Below, piece after piece: positions 49,533-61,140 of a stretch of DNA of 64,000 nucleotides. A model generated the notes under the pieces. The model saw only the letters and a program-made list of their open reading frames with translations. It was not told where the DNA came from and searched no databases. Each line of letters begins with the position of its first letter. The first letter of the stretch is position 1. The stretch spans positions 2,116,421 to 2,180,420 of the forward strand of contig CM055111.1 in the NCBI GenBank assembly GCA_029204225.1, written 5' to 3'. The position numbers were made by a program, and so were the translations under genes. The stretch is from Diphasiastrum complanatum. Its lineage: Eukaryota > Streptophyta > Lycopodiopsida > Lycopodiales > Lycopodiaceae.

Positions 49533-50330
49533 TGTTGGAAATGATGATTGATGAATTCGTCAGATTTGCGAAACTTTCGTGAAGGCGAATCAAGCACGAC
49601 TCTCTTCGTCTCGGATGGAGTTCAGATGCGATCACTGGACACTGCCAGCTGAATCACTCCTACAGTCCTCCAGAGTGTAGTCAGTCACTACTGATCTACG
49701 TTCATAGAATTAATACAACATTCAACATAGTTTCAACCAAAGTGCGAAATTCAAAATGAACAAGAAGAAACTTAGACACACGATTAACAGCAGAAACATT
49801 TGCATTCGAGATCAGACACAACACAAATTGATATGTGCGTGAAGGCTACAGTATCATCTATTGATTTTTTTTCTTTGATTCTTTGAGCACTACGTGCATA
49901 TCCACGTAGTGCATTGGCATGAGAGAAACGTGGTTCTCTCACGAGTAATCGTCTCGCTTTACTAGCAGACAGTTGGATCTTCTGATCCTAGACAGAATTG
50001 TCTTTGCACGCAGGAGGACAAGTATTCTGTATTTTTCGTCTTGATTGCTTACTAGCATCAGACTTCTTTGCTATTACACTATGTGTATTTTGTTGATCTA
50101 TATGTCAAGTATCATCCAGTAAGTATGGTCGCTCTATGTGAACCTAAGATTAGAGTGATTAAAGATCTACAACTAATCAGGGAGCTACAAGAGTGGCAAA
50201 TTAGCCACAACCTAAAATGTATCTGCTGACGTCATATCATCAAATTAGATATCTGTACTTCTGGTACTTGCATGATCTTAGCTGGCACTCTTTGGAGCAT
50301 GAGGGCAAAACGAGTTTCGTTTTGCTCGTA
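49533..50330 (-). repeat. Copia-3 5' LTR
   Basis: The + strand starts TGTTGGAAATG next to the primer site. The outer end is not certain; similarity to the other LTR fades near 50330, and the 50330-50560 part, rich in TTCGTGTT, may still belong to it. Confidence 0.75.
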
Positions 50331-50569
50331 TGCCTTTCTCTCGTATTGGACCGCAAATGAATCTCGTTCTTGGATCTTTCGTGTTTGCGAACCGTTTGTC
50401 TTCATGTCCTTTGACTTTGGTGTTCTCGAATCGTTCGTCTTTGTCTCCTTTGACTTTCGTGTTCACAAAACTCTTCGTGTTTCGTGTCTCCAGATTTTCG
50501 AGTTCGCGAACATCTTCGTCAGGTTGAAGGCTGAAAGCTAACAAGGCTTTGTAGTTGGAAACATTTTGT

Positions 50570-51950
50570 TTCTTCAGGAAAGAAGAAGCAGTACCAACAA
50601 CAAGCACATAGTGCTTCAACCAGTTTTTGACCCAACAACAAGAGGAAGATGAAGCAACTTTTATGACCAAGGTTGGAGAACAACATGATATCGATTCTTG
50701 GTATTTAACTCTAGAGAAAAACAACACATGACTCACCACAAAGACTAGTTCAAGGACTACAAATTATACACCCACTCTCGAGTTGTGCAACTTGGAGACA
50801 ACTCATCTCACACAATCCATATCATGAAGGAACAATCAGAGTCAAATTTCAGTAGAGTGAAGTCAAGTTGTTGTCCAACATTCTCCCACGTTCCAAATAT
50901 GACCAAGAATATGCTCTCAGTTAGCAGAATCACTGATTCAGGTCAAAGGGTTGAAATTTGATAAAAATGGTTGCACAATCTTTGACAAGTCCCGAAAAGC
51001 TCTAGTTGTCGGGAGAAGTGGCAATTTATACAAGCTCATCCATTGCTACTCTTCTAACAGTCAAGCACTTTACACTATGGCATCTCAGATTAGGCCATCT
51101 CAACTTCAATAGTATTCAACAAATGTCAAAACAAAGTTTGGTACAAGATCTGCCTTAAATCAACAAATCAAGTTTTCCATGCGAAAGCTGTATTATCAGC
51201 AAGCATGCTAGAAGTCCATTCTTTTTCGACTTAGTTCACACTTTACACAATGACATTTGTGGCCCGATGCAAATTGCTACCATAGGGGGAACACTATATT
51301 ACCTTCATCGACGACCTCTCATGATGGACTGCTACTTACTTTTTGAAGAACAAATCAGAGGCAATTAAATTCTTCAAGTAGTTCAAGGCATTTGTAGAAA
51401 ATCAGACCTTGAGGAAGATCAAAACACTATGCTCAGATGGAGAGAAAGAATTTAAAGAATTTTGCAAGCTAAACAGAATACACCAACAATATACAACAAG
51501 CTACTCACCACAATAGAATGGTATAGTTGAGAGGAAAAATCGGACACTTGTTGAAAGTGCCAAGAGCATGCTGGCCCATGCCTCTCTTCCAAAGAAATTC
51601 TAGATAGAAGCTGTTAATACAACAACCTACTTACAAAATCGATCCATCACCCAAGCTCTAAATGGCCAGATACCTTATGAGGTGCGGACAAGATTGAAAC
51701 CATCACTCAAGAATATTAGAGTGTTTGGATGCATTGCCTATGCTCAGATCCCTGAAAATCTCAGGAAGAAACTGGACATCACAAGCATAAATTTTTTTAT
51801 TGGCTATTCTCCATATCGCAAGTCATACAAGCTCTACAATCTAGACACATAAAAGACATTCACAAGCAGAGATGTCATTTTTCTAGATGACAAATTTTTC
51901 GACCCCAAGGGAAAGGCTGCACAAATTTCCGACCCCGGGGTAATCCGACC
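50570..51950 (+). mobile_element. Copia-4: protease-integrase fragment
   Basis: The + strand gives HDIDSWYL at the protease start, then NMTKNMLS-like NMLSVSR region, KALVVGRSGNLYKL, a LRHLRLGHLN-type segment and the integrase (SYSPQ-NGIVERKNRTLVES, AKSMLAHASLPKKF). The end of integrase follows (YEVRTRLKPSLKNIRVFGC, IAYAQIPENLRKKLDIT). It reaches RDVIFLDDKFFD at about 51900. Stops and frameshifts are frequent and no LTR is recognised. Confidence 0.75.
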
Positions 51951-52025
51951 CCAGGGTCGAACAATCAAAATCCAACCCCAAGGTCGCACAGTCAAATTTT
52001 GACCCTAGGGTCAAAAATCAAAAAA
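51900..52025. repeat. GACCCC/GGGTCGAA repeats at end of Copia-4
   Basis: CGACCCCAAGG, CCGACCCCGGGG, CCGACCCCAGGGTCGA, CAACCCCAAGGTCG and GACCCTAGGGTC follow each other. They resemble the set at 36470-36725. Confidence 0.65.
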
Positions 52026-52404
52026 TCGATACTAACTCTGAAAATGAGTTTGATCAGCAGAGGGAATAAATTCAGAAAAGAAGGTCAAATCGACCCAGAT
52101 AGCCTGAACTGTGTAAGCCTCATGGTGAATCCCGGAAGATGGAATGACCACGTAGGAACTAGTATTTCTAGGCAAATGTAATAAATGTAAGTAGACCCCT
52201 CTTAAAGAAAGTAGAGTAAACCACCTTTTGATGGTGACCTCTAGTGGAGAGCATTATTCCACTTGTAATTTGTGAAATGTGGAAATTCCACTAGGATGCC
52301 ACCTAAGGAGCTCTCTTGCTTATTTAAGAGGCTCCCTCTTTGTGAAGAGGAGGTTTTTGTGAATTGTATCAACTCCATGTTGAAATGAGAAGAGCCTTCA
52401 CGCA

Positions 52405-52685
52405 ACCGATGGCCATTCGATCAGATCTCAACCGACGACCATTGTCAAATCTTGACCAACGATGATCTGTTAAATCTCGACCGACGGTGAACTGTCAAAT
52501 CTCAACAGACGGATAGTATCAAATCTCAACCGACGGCCCTGTCTCAAATCTAAACCAACGGCCTACGTCAAATCTCAATTGACAGCTACTGTTAAATCTC
52601 AACCGACAGCTACTTTTAAATCTCAACCGACGGTCTCACTCAACTCTCAACCAATGGCCCTGTATCAGATCTCAACCCAAGGAGT
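52405..52685 (+). repeat. Minisatellite with AAATCTCAACCGACGG units
   Basis: About ten diverged units of 26-30 bp share AAATCTCAACCGACGG followed by a variable CC--TGT-like spacer. It lies at the start of the Gypsy leader. Confidence 0.85.
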
Positions 52686-53802
52686 TCCATACCATTGCAA
52701 ACGGACTGCCTCCACCTCAATCTGCCTTCACCCATAACAGTCACACTCTATCGCAAATGAACAAACATAAAACCTCCGCAACCATCCCCATCCACCCGTC
52801 GAGACCGGATTCCATAGTCGCAAACATCCGCATTCCTCCGCACACAACCCACCTTCTACCTACATCCGCATCATACCGCATACAGTCCGCACTCGACGCA
52901 TTACGACTACACTAAAGCACATTCCACCACACACAACCACACCCCATCTCCATTCATCCTCGCACCGCAGCACACCACATTAGGCCACACTCCATAGCAA
53001 ACTCCCACCTTCCACTTGCAATCGCCAATGAATGATCACCCTGCATTCCTCTGCAACTGACCACCCCCTCACCACCTTACGACTACACTCAGACCCTTCC
53101 ACCACAAACCATCACCTACTCAAGCCACATCCGCCCTTGAACGGTCACCCCGCACTCCATCGCAACCACCTTCCACCTCCATCAGCATTCAAATACCAAT
53201 AGACCACAACTGACCGTAATAGTCCGCACTAAACCATCAGCCTTTGAACCGCATTCCACCGCAATTTTCACAATTACCCAAACTCGCCACATTACCACAA
53301 CACTTCCTCCGCATAGAACCGCAAACAGACCGCAAACATCTGCAGTGGCAAACCGCCCTTCATCCACCCACAACTCACCTTCTAACTTCTGCAAACAAAC
53401 AATATTCCCCCGTAGAAATCTCATTCCCCCGTAGTAACCTCAAATAACCGCACCTTGGGCTGTAGCAATCGACAACAACAGCACCGTAGCTACAGTACGA
53501 ACTGCAATTAAATCGCATCCACATAGACTCGCCATAGACCGCAAACAATCCGCAAACTGACCGCAACCGTTGAATGCGCAGTCACCTGCCAAAGTCGCAT
53601 TCATCCACCCACAACCCCCTTCTAACTCCCGCAAACACCTGCACCCCACCGTAAACCACAAACCGCCTCCACCGTAAACCACAAACCGCCTCCACCGTAA
53701 ACCGTAGGGACTGCAAAAAAAAAAACAGCCAAAAAAAATAAACCAAAAATCCAAAAACACCAGATACACATACCCAACACAAAAAAGACACAACAATACC
53801 CA
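52686..53802 (+). other. G-poor, CCGCA-rich leader before Gypsy gag
   Basis: The + strand is dominated by A and C, with motifs such as CCGCAAACAT and CCACCGTAAACCACAAACCG (the latter in tandem at about 53650-53700). G is nearly confined to CG. No conserved frame is seen. It probably is the untranslated leader or LTR of the Gypsy element; the primer site is not identified. Confidence 0.5.
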
Positions 53803-54767
53803 ATGGACCAGCATACAAATCCTCAAATCCCAGATGATTATCCATACGAGGTCAAGTCTGCTATAGCTGAACAGCTCAGACGTCATAGGTTCTACCGAAT
53901 GCGGGCCCAAACACACGAGCCATCCACAAACCCATTCGAGGGACAAGAACCTGATAGAGCTGAGTCCTCATGCGCACACCCCAATTTTATGGTGTTGAAC
54001 CCTCACAGGCCAGAACCAACCTTAATGGAGTTTCTGCTACCCACAGAGCTCATCTTGAGAGACGTACACCCAAGTTAGATCTAGCCAAGTTTGACGGTAA
54101 TTTGGACCCTCAAATATTTTTGCAAATTTTTGAGAATGCATGTAATGTGTATGGCGAAACATCTTCCGATGCTATGGTCCAACTGTTTTCGATGACCATG
54201 ATCGCTAAAGCACGTGATTGGTTTTTCAACCTTGATCGTGAAGATAAGACAGACTGGTCAATTTTGAAAGAGTCCTTTATCAAGCGTTTTAAGCCCTTTC
54301 ACTTGATAGAGAGTCCTTTTGTCAAATTGAGTAACATCAAGATGGCAAACGATGAACGTGTACGAGACTATATTGAGCGTTTCAAATGCCTCAAAAGTCA
54401 AGTACAGGAACAGCCCTCCGAACAGATGCTCATCATCTGGTTCTTAGTCGGATGGATTCGACGCGAGCTTAAATCCAATGATGAATATACGAGCCTAAAG
54501 ATAGCTATGTTTGATGCCATTAAGGAAGAAGACGAAGAATCAGATCTTGACGAATCTAGGGAAAGACGAGCACCACGTGCTCCTGTCCATGAGTCGAAGC
54601 CGATCGAGGACACCCGATATCAGCTTTGGAAATCCCAGTTGGAGTTGCTTAATAAGCAACACCAACTTCAAATGGAGAAACTCACCAATGAGTTTCAAGC
54701 TACCCTGAAGTCTATCCAAAGCAATATGCTTGGTCAGCCAAACCCTGCACGTGTACCTTATAGATGA
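53803..54767 (+). CDS. Ty3/Gypsy gag
   Basis: Two overlapping frames (53803-54078 and 53970-54767) carry the gag. The N-terminal part is MDQHTNPQIPDDYPYEVKS and IAEQLRRHRFYRM. The core is PKLDLAKFDGNLDPQIFLQI, FSMTMIAKARDWFFNL, SWSILKESFIKRFKPF-like WSILKESFIKRFKPF and RVRDYIERFKCLKSQVQEQP, a clear Retrotrans_gag domain. The C-terminus is an acidic linker (KEEDEESDLDESRERR) and a coiled-coil stretch (LLNKQHQLQMEKLTNEFQAT). A frameshift near 53980 separates the two parts. No protease or RT follows. Confidence 0.85.
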
Positions 54768-55145
54768 AAACCAATATGGTGCCCACATTTCCAGGCTACG
54801 CATCCTGCTGATGCTTGTCCTTCATATCGGCCTATCCAAGCACACATAGCTCAACAATACGAAGAACAACCATCACAATCTAGAAATGCCTTGACTTATC
54901 ATGAATATCCACCTGAAAGTCTAGAACCATTAGCCATACAAGATGGCTATGCTGTTATACAAGGGCCATTGCACACCATATGTTTCATCTGTGGTGAAAC
55001 TGGCCACTTCATGGTTGATTGTCCAGTCAAGACCAAGTACCATGCTGAGTGTTCTGACTATATCAGAAAACACAGTTTCAAAGACTGTTCGAAACGACCA
55101 ACTAAGATCCTACCTGCCCGTCATGTCAGTTATGAATCACAATAG
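54768..55145 (+). pseudogene. Ty3/Gypsy gag zinc knuckle region
   Basis: After the stop at about 54765 the same element continues with a C-x2-C-x4-H-x4-C knuckle, CFICGETGHFMVDC, and AECSDYIRKHSFKDCSK. The pol part is absent. Confidence 0.75.
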
Positions 55146-56499
55146 GATCCTCACGACAACAACACGAGCACTATAGCACCCAACCGCTCAGCCTGCTTCT
55201 CAATTGAGAAGTTTCTTGCAAACTTCTACATCACCGCACAATACACCAACTCCATCATGCAAAAAGACACTAATATGAAATGAGTCATAAGTGAAATCGA
55301 TATTCTACTAAGAGCAACCTCCATAGGGAATTGACAGTTTTTTCTCCCCTTCTACAACCTTAAATCTATTTGTCTTTCCACATGCCAATGTGCCAATACA
55401 TAATAAATCTAGGATTCGAAAATCCAGATAGAGATTCGGTTCTGAATCTCTTGTTCCGAGACGTCCTCAGGACATAGTACCTCAACCATACCTACATCTC
55501 AAGCTATATCTTACAACATATGCTATCCATGATGGTAGATTTTAGTGTCACCAACCATGCCTTGTTTTGACAAGGGCATGTGAGAGTAAATCTCCTTACT
55601 CTACAAACACTGGAATATTGCAATTGTCAAAGTACATTCTCAATGTTGATGCATGCAAGTTTTGTTTGACAAGTGCTATACAATTCTCACTCTCTATAAC
55701 GTTTGTTTATTTTCTTATTTCTCTTCACCTATTTTGTGTGATTGATTTTTGCATGAGGAATAGCTACTGCACGAGAGTCGTCTGTAGAGCATCTCCAGCA
55801 CACATTTTCATTCATCTATCTATCTTCAGATCTACAGTAGTTTAGGATTTTTGAGAAATATGAGAAATCCATGTCACGTCAGAGTTGATTCCTACATCTC
55901 ATTGCCATATTCATCTTCGAATCAACTTCAGCAAGATCGAAACAAATTTAGTTAAAATTTGTTCAATCTTTAGTCCAGTCGCATGTTCAACGTGTTTCAG
56001 CTACGTGTTAAACACACCAATCCGATCTTGAGCATGAACAATTACCAGCACAAACATCCCCACCAACACATTTTTTTTTGGGTGGGAGAGAGTGGATTTG
56101 CTTGGATCTAGTGGAGCAGTTACGCTGCCAACAACAATATCAGCAAGATCGACAGCCACGGTCACAAGTCAAATATGAAAACGACAAGGCTAAGAAGACA
56201 GATGGGCAATCCAAAGCGACTCAATCGGGAGAAGTATTCCAGTCACGATGAAAATCCTTCAAAAAGGGAAACACAAGCATTGGGAAATCAGTCTCCTTCA
56301 ACCGGCCTCTTGCCATACTTCTGCGCACATTTTCATGCCTATCGTCCACACCATCTACCGATGTCACCACCTCCGCCCTACCTTCCATTTGTTTGTTTAT
56401 CATCATTTCACTTTTCTTCTGATAAATCCCTAGTTTTTTATAGTCCTACCGAAGCTAGTTTCAAAAATAAAAGTAAAAGTGAAGTTTCCTTGAGACGTT
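55146..56499. other. No gene recognised between Gypsy gag and Copia-5
   Basis: No pol domain, host exon or repeat can be assigned. Confidence 0.4.
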
Positions 56500-57638
56500 A
56501 AATATTTTATTGTAGAGGAAGTATTTTTTGTACTAGGCCTGACATTGCTTATTCGGTTAGTACACTTAGCCAATATATGTTGAATATAGATTTCATTCAT
56601 TGGAAAGCTCTACTTAGATTCTTTAATATCTACAATGGACAAAAAATTATTGCATATGTTATGGTGGAGATTCACATGATGATTCGAATATTTAGATTAA
56701 TCTTCTTCAAGGTTTTACAGATGCAGATTGGAATGAAGATGTTGACAGGAGAAAGTTGATATCAAGTTATGTCGTTATGTTTAACAAGGGTCCTATCTCT
56801 TGGAATAACAAGAACCAGAATTTGATTGCATTATCTTTGACAGAGGTCGAATACATTGTTGTTGCACATGCTGCAAAGGAAGCTATCTGGTTAAGACATC
56901 TATTGTCGAACATTAATCTTAGTCAGTTACAAGCTACTTCCGTCGTTTGCGACAATCACAGTACAATTCTTCTATTTATTAATCCCAAACAAGTATCATT
57001 CTCGAAGTCATTTTCCTTCTCTGACCTCGCATAATTAGGTACAAATAGTCCTATGCCGACTATGGGCAATTTCTTGCATGAAGACCAGCAAATGAACAGG
57101 GACCCATACGTGGATTCAATGATAAATGAAGTACTGGAAGAAGTTTCAAAGCTCAAGGATGATATAGACTACTCCGCAGCAGAGCAGCCCCACCATCAGA
57201 CAGTAGAGGGCAAAACATGCAAGGCAAAAATTACTATTGACATAGACGAGTTGGATGAAGATTTGGAGGAAGAGCAGGACCAACATCAAGACCATGCACA
57301 ACAAGACCAACAAGACCAGCATAAAGACCAAGAGTAGCAAGACCAGGCACAACAAAACCAGCAAAAGCAGCATCAAGACCAAGAGCAGAAAGGCCAAGCA
57401 CAACAAGACCACCAGAGAACCACCAGACAATGTAGGACCAAGATGAGGCATATCGAGATAAAACATTATTTTGTTAGAGACAAAGTACTCAAAAGGGAGA
57501 TTATTCTAATGCTTTTTCTAATAAAATTTATGACAACGAATATATTTGCAAAGGCATTGACATTCGACTATCATTCTAATTTTAGCAATATACTCAACTT
57601 AACACCTCGATTTTTATGAGTTCATATTTAAGGGGGAG
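56500..57638 (+). mobile_element. Copia-5: RT end and RNase H, with an insertion
   Basis: The + strand gives TRPDIAYSVSTLSQYM, HWKALLRF, SSYVVMFNKGPISWNNKNQN, LIALSLTEVEYIVVAHAAKE, AIWLRHLLSNI and CDNHSTILLFINPK. After about 57000 the domain is interrupted by unrelated sequence, then resumes at about 57430 with RHIEIKHYFVRDKV and FAKALTFDYHSNF. The purine tract TTTAAGGGGGAG is at 57627-57638. Confidence 0.8.
57030..57430 (+). other. Insertion encoding an acidic, Asp/Gln-rich repeat
   Basis: It lies between NPK and RHIEIKHYFVRDKV of Copia-5 RNase H. It opens with MPTMGNFLHEDQQMNRDPYV, an acidic helix (ELDEDLEEEQ) and then repeats of QDQHQDHAQQDQQDQHKDQE, broken by one TAG. At DNA level AAGACCA and CAACAAGACCA recur. 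Its origin is not known to me. Confidence 0.6.
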
Positions 57639-58300
57639 TGTTAGATGTCATTCTGAGTTAAAAAAAGCCGATGTTTGAAGGCTTTGAAAAATGAAGCCTT
57701 CATATTGGATTTAAAATTTTAGGCTACATTAAAATCTGTTGTCCTTGCTATATTACACTAGTAGAGCCTATTGAAATGTGAGTTAACCCATGATAAACCC
57801 AGGGTGAACTGCCACATAGGATAGTTAATGAGTTATTTAATCCTAACTAGCAAACATGCTTAGGCAAGGAAGAGGCCCTTTTTGTGTCCAAAAGGGGCCC
57901 TAGTGGAACCTATAATTTTGTTGTCAGTAGCTTATGCTCCGAAGCTTCAAATTTTACTTCTATAGTGCTCTCTTGAATGCTGATTTCTTCTTCTTGTTAG
58001 CCTATATTGAGTCTCTGGACTTAAATGAATGAGTCATAGAACTCTATTAGTCATTTATGACTACTAGTAACGGCTCTTGGAGTGCATGCATAGCAAAATT
58101 AGCGTTTTAAACTCACATTCTAGAAAAAGTGTGCCCTCCTACTGTCTTTTTGCTCCTCATGTGCTTGCACGTGTGAAGATGAGGTGGCAAGGTGACATGG
58201 TAGTCCTCTTGGAAACATGTTTACCCTCTATACTATACTTTACGACAATCAATTTGGTGCACTATAGCTCAAGATATCGTCCTCGGATGTTTGGCAATAT
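57639..58300 (+). repeat. Copia-5 3' LTR (right end estimated)
   Basis: It starts TGTTAGATGTC directly after the purine tract. The far end was not found. Confidence 0.45.
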
Positions 58301-58779
58301 TCTTTGTGAAAGTTGCTAAAATTTCGAACTGTTCTAATGCATGTTCTAATGTATGTCAGCTTTTCCTAGACAGTAGGGTCTGTGAATGTGTTAAGATGTG
58401 CATTGTGTTGGAGAGAGGGAGATGAACGAGTTGAGAAAAGGTGTCGTATGTTAGAAACGAAAAAAAATTAAGCTCAAAGAGGTAAGATGAACACGAACGA
58501 GAAACGAACTCGAATAGAAAATGTTCGTGCGCAGCAGAACGAGCTATACGACTCTCTCCATAAGCATGACTATGCCTGTCAAAATGAACAAAACGGTAGT
58601 GATGGAATCACAGTCGTTCTTGATTACATAGCCAAACTTTAATAAATGAATGAAGCTCTAGAAGAATGGTTTGTCACGAATAGTAAGACAAACTATTCGT
58701 CACGAATGATTCACGAAGAGCTAGACGGTGCTCAACTAATAACTAGTCGCGAATGATTCGCGAAAGACAAGACTAAATG

Positions 58780-60690
58780 TTGGTCCTCTGAAACCAAGCC
58801 CTGGCAGAGTGTTTCAAGCCGTACAATGCTCTGTGGAGTTTACAGACACGATTCTTCATGTCTTCTAGAACGTATCCTTCGAGCTGGATCATCTAGATAT
58901 TTTCTTGTATAACTCCATTCAGATAGGCTGTTTGTACATCAAGTTGATGTACTTTGAGGTCGACAGCTGCAGCATAAGACAAGAGCATTCGGATCGACGA
59001 ATGTTTGATGATTGGACTAAAAGTCTCACTGTAGTCGACATTCGGGATCTGGGTGAATCCTCATGCTACCAGTTTAGACTTCCTTCGATCAATTGCTCCA
59101 TTGGCATTATATTTGAACTTAAAGATCCATTTGCAATCAATGATATTGCAGCCAATAGGAGCTTCGACTAATGACCATGTCTAATTCTTGATCAGAGAGG
59201 AATACTCTCTATCCATGGCTTCTCTCTAGAGATCAGAGTTTGGTTGGCTAAGTGCCTCTTCGACTGTCGTCGGTTCCTGCATTAAGCGACAGGCAGACTC
59301 AGGAGTATACCTTGTGGGATGTGTGCGCACTCGACTCGATCTTCTGGGAGGATTTGACTGATGAACCGCTCTTGGGACTTGTTGCTGGGTAGCAACAACA
59401 TCTTTGTTTGATTCGCTGTCTCAAAGTGGGTTGACAATACATACGCCTAAGCCAGAAGCTCGGACTGTCGTGTCAACGGCAAGTGATGAAGGTTCTTCTT
59501 GAGCAATATCCTTGCCTTTGAGGTCGACGAAGTGATCCTCGATAAAGACTGTATCCCGACTATACAAGATTTGCTGGGTATTAGGATCGTATAGCTTGTA
59601 AGTGTTATCAAACAAAGTCTATCTGATTAGGATGGTCTTGAGACCTTGGAAGTCCAATTTCTTCCTTGTGTCCTTTGGGATCTGCGCGTAGACAATGCAC
59701 CCAAACACTCTTAGGTTCTTCAAAGAAGGCTTAGAGCCTATCCACACCTCGTGGGTGTCTTGTCTGAGAGGGCCTTGGTCGAACATCTGTTCTGGACGTA
59801 AGTTGCAGTGGAGGCAGCTTCAGCCCAGAATCTCTTGGATAATGATGCATGTGATAGCATACATTTAGCAGATTCGACCAGAGTACGATTCTTCCTCTCA
59901 ACTAAGCCATTAGACTGAGGACTGTAAGGAGTGATGAATTGCTGCTCAATGCCTTGGCTTTGGCAGTACTCCTTAAACTCGACAAAGATATATTCTCCAC
60001 CGTTGTCTGACCTTAGGGCCTTGATCGTCCTTCCAGTCTCCTTTACTACACGCTCCTTGAAGATTCTGAAGCAGTTGAAGGCTTCACCATAGTCCTTTTG
60101 GAGAATTCGTCAATAAAGGTTATAAAATACTTGGCGTCCTTCAGCGAAGGATTTTTCATCGGGCCACAAATATCTGAATGTACAACATCTAGCAATCCTC
60201 TAGCAACATGCTGATGGCTTGATTTAAATGGTTTCCTAGTCTGTTTACCAACTAGACATTCTTGACAGATAGGTAACTCGACCTTTTCGCGAGGATAGTC
60301 GAGATCAAGAATAATAGATTGTCTAGACATTTGTTGTACAACAACATGATTTAAATGGCCAAAGTAAACCTTTATTTGAATGAATTGAAGTACTGAGAGT
60401 CTGACTAGAGGCAAAAAAATAATGACTCGACTTATACAAGTATCCATGCCTCTTTCTGAGTGCTAGGATCTTGCCTATCCTATCAACTACTTTACACTGA
60501 TCACATTTGAACTCTACTCTATGTCCTAGATCTGTGATTCTGCTTACAGAGAGTAGATTCGTAGATAACTTTGGTACATACAGGACTTTAGAGAGTAGCT
60601 TAGACTGATCATTTGCAAAGCATAATCTTACAGTGCCTTGACCATCTATAGTAAAATCTTCAAAGGACACATAGAGCATATTAAAATTGT
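58780..60690 (-). mobile_element. Copia-6: protease to RT of a Ty1/Copia element
   Basis: On the - strand: protease end and GAG-pre-integrase (60679-60323, GQGTVRLCFANDQSKLL, NLLSVSRITDLGHRVEF), integrase (60320-59700, CQECLVGKQTRKPFKSS, VHSDICGPMKNPSLKDA, YFITFIDEFSKR), the linker (59615-59421, YKLYDPNTQQILYSRDTVFI), then RT (59250-58780, CKWIFKFKYNANGAIDR, HQLDVQTAYLNGVIQEN, VCKLHRALYGLKHSARAW). It stops before YVDD. Many stops interrupt it, and no LTR was recognised. Confidence 0.8.
60046..60679 (-). pseudogene. Copia-6 pre-integrase and integrase core
   Basis: Two overlapping frames hold SRITDLGHRVEFKCDQCKVV and then ICQECLVGKQTRKPF with HSDICGPM and FITFIDEFSKR. They are joined by a frameshift near 60330. 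Confidence 0.75.
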
Positions 60691-60764
60691 TTTGAAAAAT
60701 CTATGCTAAAGAATCCAAATGTGAATTCTTTAAGCATGAGCTTGTTGACCTTCGTCTTAAGATC

Positions 60765-61140
60765 ACTGCTTATGAGATCAAGATTGAAGAAGATAAAATC
60801 AAGTTGGTTGTTGATTGGTCAATCCCATAAACTGTCACTACTTATGAGATCAAGATTGATGAGTATAAAACCAAGATAGTTGTTGACAGGCCACTAGCAT
60901 TTGAAAGCAAGTAGCTCACCGATCCTTAGTTATGTTATATGATGCAGGAGAAAAAAATGTTTGCTATTATCCATGCACTTAAAATGTGGAGACACTACTT
61001 GTGTGATAGTAAGTTTATAGTGTTTACGGATCACCAACCTGTCAAGTATTTCTATAATCAACATGATCTTTGGGGTAGGAAAAACCCGATGGGCCAAATT
61101 GATGCAAGAATTTGGTCATGAAATCCATTATATACGAGAC
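60765..61140 (+). pseudogene. Ty3/Gypsy RT/RNase H scrap
   Basis: It reads YEIKIEEDKIKLVVDWSIP, then a second near-copy YEIKIDEYKTKIVVDRPLAF, then QEKKMFAIIHALKMWRHYLC and KFIVFTDHQPVKYFYNQHDL, the Gypsy RNase H signature. The segment between the RT end and RNase H is mostly lost. Confidence 0.75.

Larger units (their letters stand above)
43443..50330 (-). mobile_element. Copia-3: Ty1/Copia element with two LTRs, interrupted
   Basis: Related LTRs flank it (about 43443-44228 and 49533-50330), sharing long runs such as CACTCCTACAGTCCTCCAGA and AACATAGTTTCAACCAA. Read on the - strand, the primer site TGGTATCAGAGC is at 49531-49520. Gag, protease and integrase follow (49530-47180), then the start of RT (46861-46320). 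The rest of RT and RNase H is missing, replaced by unrelated sequence at about 44228-46300. Confidence 0.85.

Noticed and set aside
50278-50739. 153-codon - strand ORF with NTK-KGDKDERFENTKVKGHED repeats
   Set aside because: It lies across the outer part of the Copia-3 LTR and the start of Copia-4; the repeat comes from TTCGTGTT-type LTR repeats.
52405-52685. CRISPR-like array
   Set aside because: The units are degenerate, spacers are short and similar, and this is plant nuclear DNA. It is a minisatellite.
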